Assembly: GCF_009901585.1 (NCBI RefSeq)
Contig: NZ_WXYO01000001.1
Location: 62,001 to 126,000 of the forward strand
Source of the DNA: Poritiphilus flavus
GTDB lineage: Bacteria; Bacteroidota; Bacteroidia; Flavobacteriales; Flavobacteriaceae
Direction: 5' to 3'
DNA: 64,000 nucleotides
The position numbers and the translations under genes are program-made. The notes beneath the pieces are model-generated. The model searched no databases. It was not told the origin of the DNA and saw only the letters and a list, made by a program, of their open reading frames with translations. This document shows positions 1 through 8,678 of the stretch, piece by piece. Every line of letters starts with the position of its first letter. Positions within the stretch are counted from its first letter, which is position 1.

Positions 1-232
1 CTCCAGGTTCCAGCCCCAGGCCCATCATGGCTATTTGAAGCGCATCTGTACCATTGGCACAGGGGATCACATGTTTTACACCCAGGTAGTCTTCCAACGC
101 TTTCTGAAAGCTGTGTACATGAGGCCCGTTGATAAATGCTGCAGAATCTAGAATTTCGGAAATCGAGTCATTGACCTGCCCTTTGATCTCCTGGTACTGA
201 CCTACGAGGTCTACCATCTGAATTTTTTTCAT
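1..232 (-). CDS. DegT/DnrJ/EryC1/StrS-family aminotransferase, N-terminal fragment
   Basis: The 5' part of a minus-strand gene that runs off the left edge. The ATG lies at 230-232 and 77 residues are visible. The N-terminus MKKIQMVDLVGQYQEIK and the segment CANGTDALQIAM are typical of the PLP-dependent sugar aminotransferases that make amino sugars for O-antigen, capsule or LPS. The GTDAL stretch is where this family contacts the PLP phosphate. The catalytic lysine lies outside the window. It is divergent from waaA with a short shared upstream region, which fits an envelope-glycan role. The sugar substrate cannot be told from this piece. Confidence 0.85.
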   Translation of the reverse strand, partial: MKKIQMVDLVGQYQEIKGQVNDSISEILDSAAFINGPHVHSFQKALEDYLGVKHVIPCANGTDALQIAMMGLGLEPG

Positions 233-326
233 CGTCGCGGATTGTGTAAGCAATATTACGAAATAAAGAGACCAGCGTCAATCACTTTGCCGAAAGAAAC
301 GTATTTTTACCCCAAACTAATTCATA

Positions 327-1562
327 GTGGATTTCCTTTACAATCTGGCCGTATCGATTTCTGCATTCTTCTTAAAACTCCTGACTCCTTTTCTCCCTAA
401 GTTAAATCGCTTTTTTAAGGGCAGGAAGCAGCTATTTGAGAAGCTGGAAGAGCAGATCGCAAAGGAAGACAGGGTCATTTGGGTACACGCTGCCTCCCTG
501 GGTGAATTTGAACAGGGATTACCCATTATTCAACGCTTGCGTGAAGAATACCCGGGCTTCAAACTTTTGCTGACCTTTTTCTCGCCTTCGGGTTACGAGG
601 TCAGGAAAAACAGCGGCGCCGCAGATGTGATCTGCTACCTGCCTTTGGATACCAAAAAGAATGCCCGCCGATTCCTTGAAATTGCAAGACCCTCTCTGGC
701 CGTTTTTATCAAATACGAGATCTGGCCCAATTATTTTGAAGCACTCCGGAAAGGAGGCACTCCTATCGTGCTGATCTCCGCGATTTTCCGTAAACGGCAG
801 GTTTTCTTCAAATGGTATGGTGGATATATGCGAAAGGCGCTGCGAAAAGTTAGCTTTATATTCGTTCAGGACCAGCAATCTCAGATCTTGTTGGACCATA
901 TCGGGTTTTCCAATACTGCAGTGAGCGGTGACACTCGATTTGACCGGGTATCCCAAATCCTGGATCGGGATAACACCCTTCCCATGGTTGAAGAGTTCAA
1001 AGGCAATTCCCTTTGTCTTGTGGCCGGAAGTACCTGGCCTGAAGACGAGACGCTACTATTGGATCTCATCGACAAGACCCCGGAAGGGATGAAATTCATT
1101 CTGGCGCCGCATGACATCAAAGCCGATCATATCGCAAAACTGAGGTCCAGGATATCGGGGAAGACCCTGGTCTTTTCCGAAAGAGAAGGAAAGGTGGCGA
1201 CAGATTACGATGTATTGCTGGTTGACACCATAGGGCTGCTGACGCGCATCTACAGCTATGCTGATTTGGCCTATGTTGGCGGAGGATTCGCTACCGGACT
1301 TCACAATACACTGGAACCGGCTGTATTTGGCATCCCTGTGCTCATAGGACCTCAATACGAAGGCTTTAAGGAGGCTGAGGATCTGGTGGCGCAGAAAGGA
1401 ATACTTGTGGTAAAAGACAAAACCACGCTATCCGATACCGTGAATCAGCTGATACAAGACGCGGATTACTACCGGACAACGGGTCGGATTAACGCCGAAT
1501 ACATTACTAAAAACAAGGGTGCCAGCGTCCAAATAATGGGCTATCTACGTACATTACTATAA
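327..1562 (+). CDS. waaA: 3-deoxy-D-manno-octulosonic acid (Kdo) transferase
   Basis: GT30 enzyme that adds Kdo from CMP-Kdo to the lipid A precursor at the inner face of the cytoplasmic membrane. The 411 residues match the usual length. An N-terminal hydrophobic anchor is followed by WVHAASLGEFEQG, which carries the family catalytic glutamate (E60). The C-terminal half has the GSTWPEDE motif and the nucleotide-sugar region YVGGGFATGLHNTLEPA. The start codon is GTG, chosen because it leaves the anchor intact and no in-frame ATG lies nearby. It is divergent from a sugar aminotransferase, a reasonable setting for LPS synthesis. Also known as kdtA. Confidence 0.93.
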   Translation: MDFLYNLAVSISAFFLKLLTPFLPKLNRFFKGRKQLFEKLEEQIAKEDRVIWVHAASLGEFEQGLPIIQRLREEYPGFKLLLTFFSPSGYEVRKNSGAADVICYLPLDTKKNARRFLEIARPSLAVFIKYEIWPNYFEALRKGGTPIVLISAIFRKRQVFFKWYGGYMRKALRKVSFIFVQDQQSQILLDHIGFSNTAVSGDTRFDRVSQILDRDNTLPMVEEFKGNSLCLVAGSTWPEDETLLLDLIDKTPEGMKFILAPHDIKADHIAKLRSRISGKTLVFSEREGKVATDYDVLLVDTIGLLTRIYSYADLAYVGGGFATGLHNTLEPAVFGIPVLIGPQYEGFKEAEDLVAQKGILVVKDKTTLSDTVNQLIQDADYYRTTGRINAEYITKNKGASVQIMGYLRTLL

Positions 1563-1580
1563 CCTTTATTTGATTGCCCC

Positions 1581-1844
1581 ATGAGATTGGCCCCTTTTCT
1601 CTGGCTTGCATTATGCTGCCTTTTTTTATTTTTTTCCTGTAAGGACCCTGCGAAGGAGACAGAACGTATGGTTCCTGCTCCTGGGAAGGAAAGTAAGGTT
1701 CCATTTCAGAAGAAGGATAGCATACCCAGGCTTGATACGGCACCAGACAGTTTCCCACTCCCGGAAAAGTCCGAATCCAAAGAGGCCATCAAAAAAAAGA
1801 AAAAGAAGAAACCTGTTGATTCACTCAGGCCGCGAACCGCATAA
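1581..1844 (+). CDS. small lysine-rich lipoprotein, unknown function
   Basis: An 87-residue protein beginning 18 bp after waaA. It has a hydrophobic N-terminal segment ending in LFLFFSC, a plausible lipobox with lipidated cysteine near residue 20. The rest is hydrophilic and low-complexity, rich in proline, glutamate and lysine, with a polylysine run near the C-terminus. No domain is recognised. The tight spacing to waaA suggests co-transcription. The signal peptide is the main reason to believe it is a real gene; a longer overlapping frame (1606-1941) has no such feature. Confidence 0.55.
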   Translation: MRLAPFLWLALCCLFLFFSCKDPAKETERMVPAPGKESKVPFQKKDSIPRLDTAPDSFPLPEKSESKEAIKKKKKKKPVDSLRPRTA

Positions 1845-1907
1845 ATTTGGCCCGGAGGTCCTTTCTTTTTTTTTGTTAGCTTTACGGAAATCACCAAACT
1901 ATTCCGT

Positions 1908-3230
1908 ATGGACTCCAAGATTCTTCGAATTTCTCTTATAGCGGCTTTGGCCGGTTTTTTATTTGGTTTTGATACAGTTGTTATCAGCGGGGCTGAGAAG
2001 AAGTTGCAAATCCTTTGGGAATCTTCAGATGCCTTTCACGGTACAGTAGTTATCGGAATGGCCCTATTCGGGACGGTGGTTGGTGCTATTTTAGGCGGAT
2101 TTCCCACCAATAAAATAGGCCGTAAGAACACTCTGATCTGGATAGGCATATTGTATTCTGTTTCGGCCATAGGTTCTGCCTTCGCTAATGATCCGGTAAC
2201 GTTTGGGATATTCAGATTCATAGGTGGACTGGGTGTAGGTGCCTCAACGGTAGCCGCCCCGGCTTACATTTCAGAAATCGCCCCGGCCAGACATCGGGGA
2301 AGACTAGTGGGCTTCTATCAATTTATGCTGGTCTTTGGGATACTGGTGGCCTTTTTGTCTAACTACCTCCTAAGCGGGATGGGAGAGAACGACTGGAGAT
2401 GGATGGTGGGCGTAGAGGCTTTCCCGGCTATCATTTACACCCTTTTTGTACTTACCGTGCCAAAGAGCCCCAGATGGTTATTGACCAAAAGCCGACGGGA
2501 AGAAGCCGAAAAAGTGTTGGCCAGTGTAAACCCCGACTTGTCTATCGCCGACCTTGAGGCTGATGTGAATGCGGATAAGTCTGCCGAAACCCAGAATGAG
2601 ACCATTTTCATAAAAAAATACCGCTTTCCGCTTGTCCTGGCATTTTTGATCTCTTTTTTCAACCAGTTTTCGGGTATAAACGCGTTTCTATACTATGCTC
2701 CCCGCATCTTTGAAGCAGCCGGACTTGGAGAAAGTACAGCTCTCTTGAGCAGTATAGGAATAGGAGTAACCAATCTGCTTTTCACCCTGCTCGGTATTTT
2801 TCTGATAGACCGCCTGGGCAGAAGACAACTGATGTATTTCGGCTCGGTGGGTTATATCGTATCCCTCTCCCTGGTATCTGCCGCCTTTATCTTCGGTTGG
2901 GAAGGTATGGCAGTCCCACTTTTCCTGTTCCTTTTTATCGCTTCCCACGCTATAGGCCAGGGTGCGGTGATCTGGGTCTTTATTTCCGAGGTTTTTCCGA
3001 ACCACCTTCGAGGTTCAGGACAGGCCTTCGGGAGTTCGGTACACTGGGTGCTCGCCTGGTTGATCCCTTCTTCGGTACCAGTGCTTTTTTCCTGGGTTGG
3101 CCCGGGCCCGGTTTTTGGGTTCTTCGCCTTTATGATGGTATTGCAATTACTTTTCGTGCGCTTTATGATGCCGGAAACCAAAGGAATTTCCCTGGAAGAG
3201 TTAAGCAAAAAGCTCAGCGGAAACCGCTAG
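1908..3230 (+). CDS. MFS sugar porter (XylE/GLUT-like)
   Basis: A 440-residue inner-membrane sugar transporter of the sugar porter family, probably a sugar:proton symporter. Signatures seen include GFLFGFDTVVISGA in helix 1, GGFPTNKIGRKN in the loop 2-3 motif, RFIGGLGVGA, PKSPRWL before the central loop, NQFSGINAFLYYAP in helix 7, LIDRLGRRQLM and the C-terminal PETKG. Twelve hydrophobic segments are apparent. The sugar is not predictable from sequence alone; relatives take up xylose, glucose or galactose. The gene stands alone, so the context does not narrow the substrate. Confidence 0.9.
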   Translation: MDSKILRISLIAALAGFLFGFDTVVISGAEKKLQILWESSDAFHGTVVIGMALFGTVVGAILGGFPTNKIGRKNTLIWIGILYSVSAIGSAFANDPVTFGIFRFIGGLGVGASTVAAPAYISEIAPARHRGRLVGFYQFMLVFGILVAFLSNYLLSGMGENDWRWMVGVEAFPAIIYTLFVLTVPKSPRWLLTKSRREEAEKVLASVNPDLSIADLEADVNADKSAETQNETIFIKKYRFPLVLAFLISFFNQFSGINAFLYYAPRIFEAAGLGESTALLSSIGIGVTNLLFTLLGIFLIDRLGRRQLMYFGSVGYIVSLSLVSAAFIFGWEGMAVPLFLFLFIASHAIGQGAVIWVFISEVFPNHLRGSGQAFGSSVHWVLAWLIPSSVPVLFSWVGPGPVFGFFAFMMVLQLLFVRFMMPETKGISLEELSKKLSGNR

Positions 3231-3375
3231 CCACAAAATTCGTGATTGCCTTATATCGATAAAATCTGCAGTACGCCCGGCAGAACGGGATGCGCCTTGT
3301 TGTTTAGTCGAATAATGATGACAGAAGGGTGATCTTTAGGCTTTTATGCTTAAATTGTATGAAATTAACTAAGAT

Positions 3376-3504
3376 ATGGAAGAAGAATTAAACTTTGGCA
3401 CAAAGGTCCTTAACGGCTTCCTTAGCCTCATGGTTGTAGTGTTGGTCTTAATTCTTATTGCAGTGGTAGTATGCCTTATTTTATGGGCACTCGGCTTCTT
3501 TTAG
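3376..3504 (+). CDS. 42-residue single-pass membrane peptide
   Basis: A short frame starting MEEELNFGTKVLNGF, followed by one strongly hydrophobic stretch of valine, leucine and isoleucine to the C-terminus (ending LGFF). It resembles the many unannotated small membrane proteins of Bacteroidota. It lies alone between the sugar porter and the convergent phosphorylase gene. No function can be assigned. Support is limited to its start codon, acidic N-terminus and clean transmembrane helix. Confidence 0.4.
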   Translation: MEEELNFGTKVLNGFLSLMVVVLVLILIAVVVCLILWALGFF

Positions 3505-3617
3505 GCCGCTAAATCTCATTTCATTTCCCCAGTCTTACCTGCAAAACCAAATTGATATAAAAACGACCTCCTAAAGACTCCTTTGAACCTGGATTTTACG
3601 GAATGTTTCTGAGCGCT

Positions 3618-5276
3618 TTAGCTATAGAGTCTATCGTAATACTCTGTAGCCATACGGTCCGAACCGAACTCAGGTAAGATATCCTCCATGCTTTTAAAGA
3701 CAATGTTCATCCACTGCTCTTTATCCTCGTAAAAAAGTGGTATAACCTCATTTTCCAATATGGCATATAGATTGTCACTGTCTATGGCATCCTGTTGCTC
3801 CACCGGAAGAAGATGATCTATTTCAGGCAACACAAAACTGTTCTCCCCGTGTCTCTGGAATTCCGGTATCCAGCCGTCATTTGTGCTGAGATTGACAGCG
3901 CCGTTCATCGCGGCGGTCATTCCACTGGTGCCCGATGCCTCCCGGGTTATTCGGGGATTGTTCAGCCAGATGTCTGCACCCAGTTTCAGTTTTCGTGACA
4001 GATCGATCTCATATCCAACCAAAACTGCCAGATTCGGCTTTTCAGCAGTGTATTTCACCAGCCGGTTAAATATTCCAATACCGTCAAAATCCATCGGATA
4101 AGGCTTTCCGGCCCAAATTATTTGGATTGGTCTATTTTGGTCGCGAACCAATTCTTCAAAGCGATGTAGGTCGTGAAGCAGCAGATCTGCCCGCTTATAG
4201 CCTGCGAACCGCCTGGCCCAGACTATGGTAAGAACATCAGGATCAAACAGCTTACCGGTTTGTTTCAACACTTCCTGAAAGAGCTGTTGCTTCAGGGAGC
4301 GTTTCCTATTCTGAAAAGCCGTCTGATTTCGTTTGACAAAAGCCTTTTTCAAGTCCACATCCTGCCAGAACACCTCGTTCTGAGCATTGGTGATGGGTAT
4401 TATCTTAGAGATATTTTCGTAATTCTTCCACATGCCATCCGCCACTTTGGAATGCAATTTTGAAACCGCGTTGGATCTTTTGGCAAAGCGCAAAGCTGAA
4501 ATGGTGTAATTGAGATTATCTCCATTGACCATTTCTTTTCTCAATTCCTCGTCAGAAAGGTTTCTGCCAAAAAAGCCGCAATCGTTCAGGTAATAGGCGT
4601 TGCGTTCTTCGTTGCCACCTTTCTCCGGGGTATGTGTGGTAAAGACCATTTGATCTTTTGTTATACCGCGGTCTCGCAGGTAATAAAAGGCGGGTAGTGC
4701 ATGACCCTCATTGAGATGGTAAATGTCTGCACCGCCAAGAGCTTCCATGATTTTGGCGCCTCCAATTCCCAGGACTATGCTTTGTGACACCCTGGTAACT
4801 TCATTGGCATCATAGAGATAATTTGTGATCGTTCTGGATAAATAGTCGTTAGAATCCAGATCCGTTGTCAGAAAGTAGATAGGAACGGTATTGAAAACTT
4901 CCGGACGTAGCAAATAAGCCCGAACCTTCACATCAAAGTTTTCATGAATGCGAACCCCTACTTCAATTCCTGTGTCTTCCAGGAAGTTATAGTATTTCTG
5001 AATGGCCCTTGGCTCCATGGTCTGGTCATCTTTCCTGGCCTGGCTGTAATAGCCGTATTTCCAGAGCATGCCAATCCCGACAACATTCTGTTTTAGACTG
5101 TAGGCTGAGAGCATATGGGATCCCGCCAAAAAGCCCAAACCTCCGGAATAGGTATCAAGGCCCTGATGAATGGCGAATTCCATACTGAAATAGGCCACTT
5201 TTTTTTGGAATTTCTTTGCTGGAATGTATAGATGATTATTGTGTTGGTTGGATGGAAAGTTATTCATTTGTGTCAT
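3618..5276 (-). CDS. GT35 glycogen/alpha-glucan phosphorylase-like protein lacking the PLP lysine
   Basis: A 552-residue protein of the short alpha-glucan phosphorylase type, without the N-terminal DUF3417 extension. Recognised landmarks are VAYFSMEFAIHQ and YSGGLGFLAGSH at the N-terminus, a THTPEKGGNEE active-site loop, and WARRFAGYKRADLLL, which holds the phosphate-binding Arg and Lys of phosphorylases. The C-terminal signature reads EASGTSGMTAAMNG. In working phosphorylases the residue after Met is the lysine that binds pyridoxal phosphate; here it is T454 (codon ACC, 3915-3917). The protein may therefore not be a normal phosphorylase: it could be PLP-independent, regulatory, or a different glycosyltransferase. 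It lies upstream of, and on the same strand as, a phosphofructokinase, which suggests a link to glycogen and glycolysis. Confidence 0.85.
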   Translation of the reverse strand: MTQMNNFPSNQHNNHLYIPAKKFQKKVAYFSMEFAIHQGLDTYSGGLGFLAGSHMLSAYSLKQNVVGIGMLWKYGYYSQARKDDQTMEPRAIQKYYNFLEDTGIEVGVRIHENFDVKVRAYLLRPEVFNTVPIYFLTTDLDSNDYLSRTITNYLYDANEVTRVSQSIVLGIGGAKIMEALGGADIYHLNEGHALPAFYYLRDRGITKDQMVFTTHTPEKGGNEERNAYYLNDCGFFGRNLSDEELRKEMVNGDNLNYTISALRFAKRSNAVSKLHSKVADGMWKNYENISKIIPITNAQNEVFWQDVDLKKAFVKRNQTAFQNRKRSLKQQLFQEVLKQTGKLFDPDVLTIVWARRFAGYKRADLLLHDLHRFEELVRDQNRPIQIIWAGKPYPMDFDGIGIFNRLVKYTAEKPNLAVLVGYEIDLSRKLKLGADIWLNNPRITREASGTSGMTAAMNGAVNLSTNDGWIPEFQRHGENSFVLPEIDHLLPVEQQDAIDSDNLYAILENEVIPLFYEDKEQWMNIVFKSMEDILPEFGSDRMATEYYDRLYS

Positions 5277-5454
5277 ACACCAAGTTTTTGGTTAAACAAG
5301 CAAAATTGCCAACACCCAATGGCAGAATTGCGCAAATTTAATAAATCGGATACAAAGGTATCATTGTACTTCAGGGAAATGTTATATTAAGATTATATTA
5401 TTGAGATAGTTCTGCTGCTTTGTTAACAGTCTTAGTAGGTTGTCCGGATATTAT

Positions 5455-6765
5455 TCAGGGCATTTGAAATGGTTGACCGGTACTTTGTAGCACAGAAAAC
5501 CAAAATTCTCCTTCCAGGTTGATCTTTTTCCTTTTTTGGGTAACCGCATCAATGGGCAGGTAGACAAACCGACCGTTGCGCTCACCAGCCACAAACATTG
5601 TTTTACCAGCCATCGCCCCATGAACGGCATGATAGGCCAATCTGCTACAGTAAATACTATCGCTTGAATTTGCCGGGGCACTTCGAATAATGTAACTGGG
5701 GTCTATATACTTTACCCCTCCAAGCTCTCCCTTGAATTCTTTATTGATAACGTCCTTAAGCAGTATGCCGATATCCTGATGTTGAATATTTCCTGAAGCG
5801 TCCTTTACCTTCTCTTTTTGTTCAAACAGATGCTGTCCGGCTCCCTCCGCGACAACGATTACCGCATGGCCCTTGTTCTTGAGTCGCTGGTCCAATACTT
5901 CTAAAAAACCTCCTTCCCCATAGAGTTCAAAATTCATCTCCGGTACAAGCACAAAATTAACCACTGGCATCGCGAGGGCGGCCGAGGCCGCGATAAAGCC
6001 GCTATCCCTACCCATGAGCTTAACAATAGCCACACCTTTGTTGGCCCCCGTAGCCTCGTTATGGGCGTCCCTTAGAATTGGGCTGGCTATGTCAAAAGCC
6101 GTTTCAAACCCAAAGGATTTATCAATCAGATCAATGTCGTTATCTATGGTTTTAGGGATGCCTACAACTGCGATTTTCAAACCTCGCTTGTTGATCTCAG
6201 TAGCGATAGCGTTGGCTCCTTTTAAAGTGCCGTCTCCTCCTATCGCGAAGAGGATATCAATCTTCTTTTCCACCAGGGTATCCACCATTACTTCAACACT
6301 CTGGGCCCCACGGGAGGAACCTAAAACGGTACCGCCAAATTGGTGGATCTCCTTTACTTCATCAGGGTTGAGCACTCTGAACTCATGTCCTTTTTCAGGA
6401 TTCAATCCTTCAAAGCCGAAGGGTATCCCATATATTTTGCGCACTTTGTAAAAGTAGTACAGTGCCATAACGGTTCCGCGGATCACATTATTGATGCCCG
6501 GGCAAAGCCCCCCGCAGGTTACTATAGCCGCTGAAGTTTCCTCCGGGTTAAAGAAGATCGATTCCCGGGGGCCTGCAACTTCCAGGCACAAGGGATCCGA
6601 ACCGGTATTCAGACAACGCTCGTATTCCTTTAAGGAAAGATCGTATACCAGGCTCTCCTCGTCTTCAACAAAATTAAAGATCTTATCCCCCTTTACCGTG
6701 CTAAGATTAAGGGGTGATTTTATCTCTGGCTTTCCCAAATTTGGAATATTGAATGAAGTTTCCAT
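5455..6765 (-). CDS. pfkA: 6-phosphofructokinase, plant/spirochaete-like long type
   Basis: A 436-residue cytoplasmic enzyme phosphorylating fructose 6-phosphate. The motifs seen are CGGLCPGINNVIRG at the nucleotide site, IGGDGTLKGA, PKTIDNDI with the catalytic aspartate, KLMGRDSGFIA, and IDPSYIIRSAPANSSDS. The glycine in GGDGT (E. coli position 104) is typical of ATP users, whereas the lysine in PKTIDND (position 124) is typical of PPi users. That combination is known from plant-like ATP enzymes, so ATP is the better guess. It lies between the phosphorylase-like gene and the SLC13 permease, all on the minus strand. Confidence 0.9.
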   Translation of the reverse strand: METSFNIPNLGKPEIKSPLNLSTVKGDKIFNFVEDEESLVYDLSLKEYERCLNTGSDPLCLEVAGPRESIFFNPEETSAAIVTCGGLCPGINNVIRGTVMALYYFYKVRKIYGIPFGFEGLNPEKGHEFRVLNPDEVKEIHQFGGTVLGSSRGAQSVEVMVDTLVEKKIDILFAIGGDGTLKGANAIATEINKRGLKIAVVGIPKTIDNDIDLIDKSFGFETAFDIASPILRDAHNEATGANKGVAIVKLMGRDSGFIAASAALAMPVVNFVLVPEMNFELYGEGGFLEVLDQRLKNKGHAVIVVAEGAGQHLFEQKEKVKDASGNIQHQDIGILLKDVINKEFKGELGGVKYIDPSYIIRSAPANSSDSIYCSRLAYHAVHGAMAGKTMFVAGERNGRFVYLPIDAVTQKRKKINLEGEFWFSVLQSTGQPFQMP

Positions 6766-6825
6766 CTTCTCGTGTTTTCGGTTTTACTTGCGATTAATTC
6801 TGCATTTCCACAGTATATTCCGGGA

Positions 6826-8661
6826 TTAAAACTGCCATATTAGCGGTACCAGAACCAATGTAATTAAGAAAAAGATAAAGAGCAAGGGTCCTCCAACCCT
6901 TACATAGTCTAAAAACTTGTATCCTCCGGAAGTGATCACCATGGCGTTGGTAGTGGTACCCACCGGGGTTAAAAAGGCCGTAGATGCGCTTATCGCCACG
7001 GTTATCATAAACGGCTTTGGGGATAAGCCCAAATTGGTCGCGGCCATAATGGCAATTGGCGCCATAAGAACCGCCGTGGCCGAGTTGTTAATGGTCTGAC
7101 TGAAGGCGGTGGTCAACAGAAAAATACCTCCCAATAAAGCCATCGGGTGCATGGATCCGAGGGTATTAACCAGTGAGGTAGCCGCCAGTTCTGCCATACC
7201 GGTTTTCTGTAAGGCAAGACCCATTGGTATCATGGCCGCGATCATAATAACGCTTGTCCAGCTAATCCCTTTGTACGCCTTTGAAATGGGCACGCAGCCG
7301 GATAGCAGCATGATCCCGGCGCATACCAGTGCCGTAATGGCGCCCGGGAATACATTTAATACAAACAAGAGTACCATCAAACCAAGGGTTCCCAGGGCGA
7401 TATAACTCTTGTAGTTTAGGGCATCCACATCTTTGAGCAGGGCTTCGGGACTTCCGGTGATCACCACATTGCTATATATACCCTTTAATTCTTCGATCTT
7501 CTCCCATTGACCCCGTATCACAAAGGCGTCACCAGCTTCCATTTTGATATCCCCCGTAAGTGGTTTGTTCTTCCTGGAGGCAGCCAGCAACTGTACCCCA
7601 AACCTTCGGAGATACTGCCCCAGCGAGAGTGTGGTACCCACCAGTACAGACTTAGGGGTTACCAGCATTTCCGCCAAACCGACTTCCTGGTTGATCAGCT
7701 CCATTTTAAGCGCTTCCTCCTCGGGTTTTAGCGGAATAAGTCCAAGGCTAAACTCCAAAATTAGTCGGTCTACCTTTTCCGGTGGCCCTTTTACCGTGAT
7801 GATATCGTGGTATTTCATTTCGGTTTCGTCATCGGGCATTTCCACAAATTTCGGTATGCCTTTCAGGGGGTTTGGGTGTCTGCGTTTTAAGCGCATTACC
7901 GAAATGCCGTAGTTCTCTTCAAAGTTCCAATCCCCGATGAGGGTATTTAATAAGGGAGACATGGAACGCAGCCTGAGGCGGTAAAGGTCATCCCCAATAC
8001 TGTAGTTCGCGATCCATTTGTGCATTTCACTATCAATACTAATGGGTCTGTTACGTGTTTGGTGGCTGGGCAACAACCGAAATCCTATGTACCTGAAATA
8101 AACTATGGTAATGATCAGCAGCGGAAGGCCTATCAAACTGAATTCAAAAAAGGAAAAACCTTCAAAACCATTTTCCAGCAAGGCATTGCTGGCAATAATA
8201 TTGGGCGGTGTTCCCGTTAAGGTCAATAAACCGCCGGTATTGGACCCAAAAGCAATGGGCATCAACAATTTTGAAGGTAAGGTACCCGCGTTCCAGGCCG
8301 CGGAGATGGTAACCGGCAGAAGGGCGGCAACGGTACCGGTATTGCTAACAAAACCTGAAAGCACACTGGAACCCAGGGTGACCAGCACTAATAGCTTTGG
8401 GATACTCTTGCCTGCCCAGGCTACAAATTTCTGTCCGGCCAGGGCTGTCCAGCCGGTTCGTGCCAGACCTTCTCCAACAATGAAAAGCGCGGCTATCATG
8501 ATCACGGTAGGATTGCTAAAGCCGCTTAAAACTTCCGGGGCCGTTAGAATGCCGCTTAGGTAAAGAGAGAGCATGGACATCAGCGCCACCACATCAGGCG
8601 GAAACTTGCCCCATATAAAAAGCAGTACGGTAAGGGTTAGTATGACTATTAGAACAAGCAC
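6826..8661 (-). CDS. SLC13/DASS-type permease with two RCK_C (TrkA-C) domains
   Basis: A 611-residue inner-membrane protein. About six hydrophobic segments (residues 1-205) contain SNTGTVAALLPVTI and FGSNTGGLLTLTGTPPN. A soluble middle region (about 215-390) looks like two TrkA-C ligand-binding domains. The C-terminal membrane half repeats the fold with SQTINNSATAVLMAPIA and TPVGTTTNAMV. The two SNT/TGTPPN-like and NNSA/PVGT pairs are the substrate and sodium sites of the DASS family. Relatives transport sulfate or dicarboxylates; the substrate here is unresolved. The neighbouring universal stress protein (17 bp away, same strand) is a common partner of such permeases. Confidence 0.85.
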   Translation of the reverse strand: MLVLIVILTLTVLLFIWGKFPPDVVALMSMLSLYLSGILTAPEVLSGFSNPTVIMIAALFIVGEGLARTGWTALAGQKFVAWAGKSIPKLLVLVTLGSSVLSGFVSNTGTVAALLPVTISAAWNAGTLPSKLLMPIAFGSNTGGLLTLTGTPPNIIASNALLENGFEGFSFFEFSLIGLPLLIITIVYFRYIGFRLLPSHQTRNRPISIDSEMHKWIANYSIGDDLYRLRLRSMSPLLNTLIGDWNFEENYGISVMRLKRRHPNPLKGIPKFVEMPDDETEMKYHDIITVKGPPEKVDRLILEFSLGLIPLKPEEEALKMELINQEVGLAEMLVTPKSVLVGTTLSLGQYLRRFGVQLLAASRKNKPLTGDIKMEAGDAFVIRGQWEKIEELKGIYSNVVITGSPEALLKDVDALNYKSYIALGTLGLMVLLFVLNVFPGAITALVCAGIMLLSGCVPISKAYKGISWTSVIMIAAMIPMGLALQKTGMAELAATSLVNTLGSMHPMALLGGIFLLTTAFSQTINNSATAVLMAPIAIMAATNLGLSPKPFMITVAISASTAFLTPVGTTTNAMVITSGGYKFLDYVRVGGPLLFIFFLITLVLVPLIWQF

Positions 8662-8678
8662 TACAGAGCTGAGCTAAA

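Noticed and set aside
1606-1941. 111-residue frame overlapping the small lipoprotein
   Set aside because: It lacks a signal peptide, runs into the sugar porter start and has shadow-like composition; the other frame has a lipobox.
2897-3262. Plus-strand frame inside the sugar porter gene
   Set aside because: Alternative-frame shadow of a clearly identified gene.
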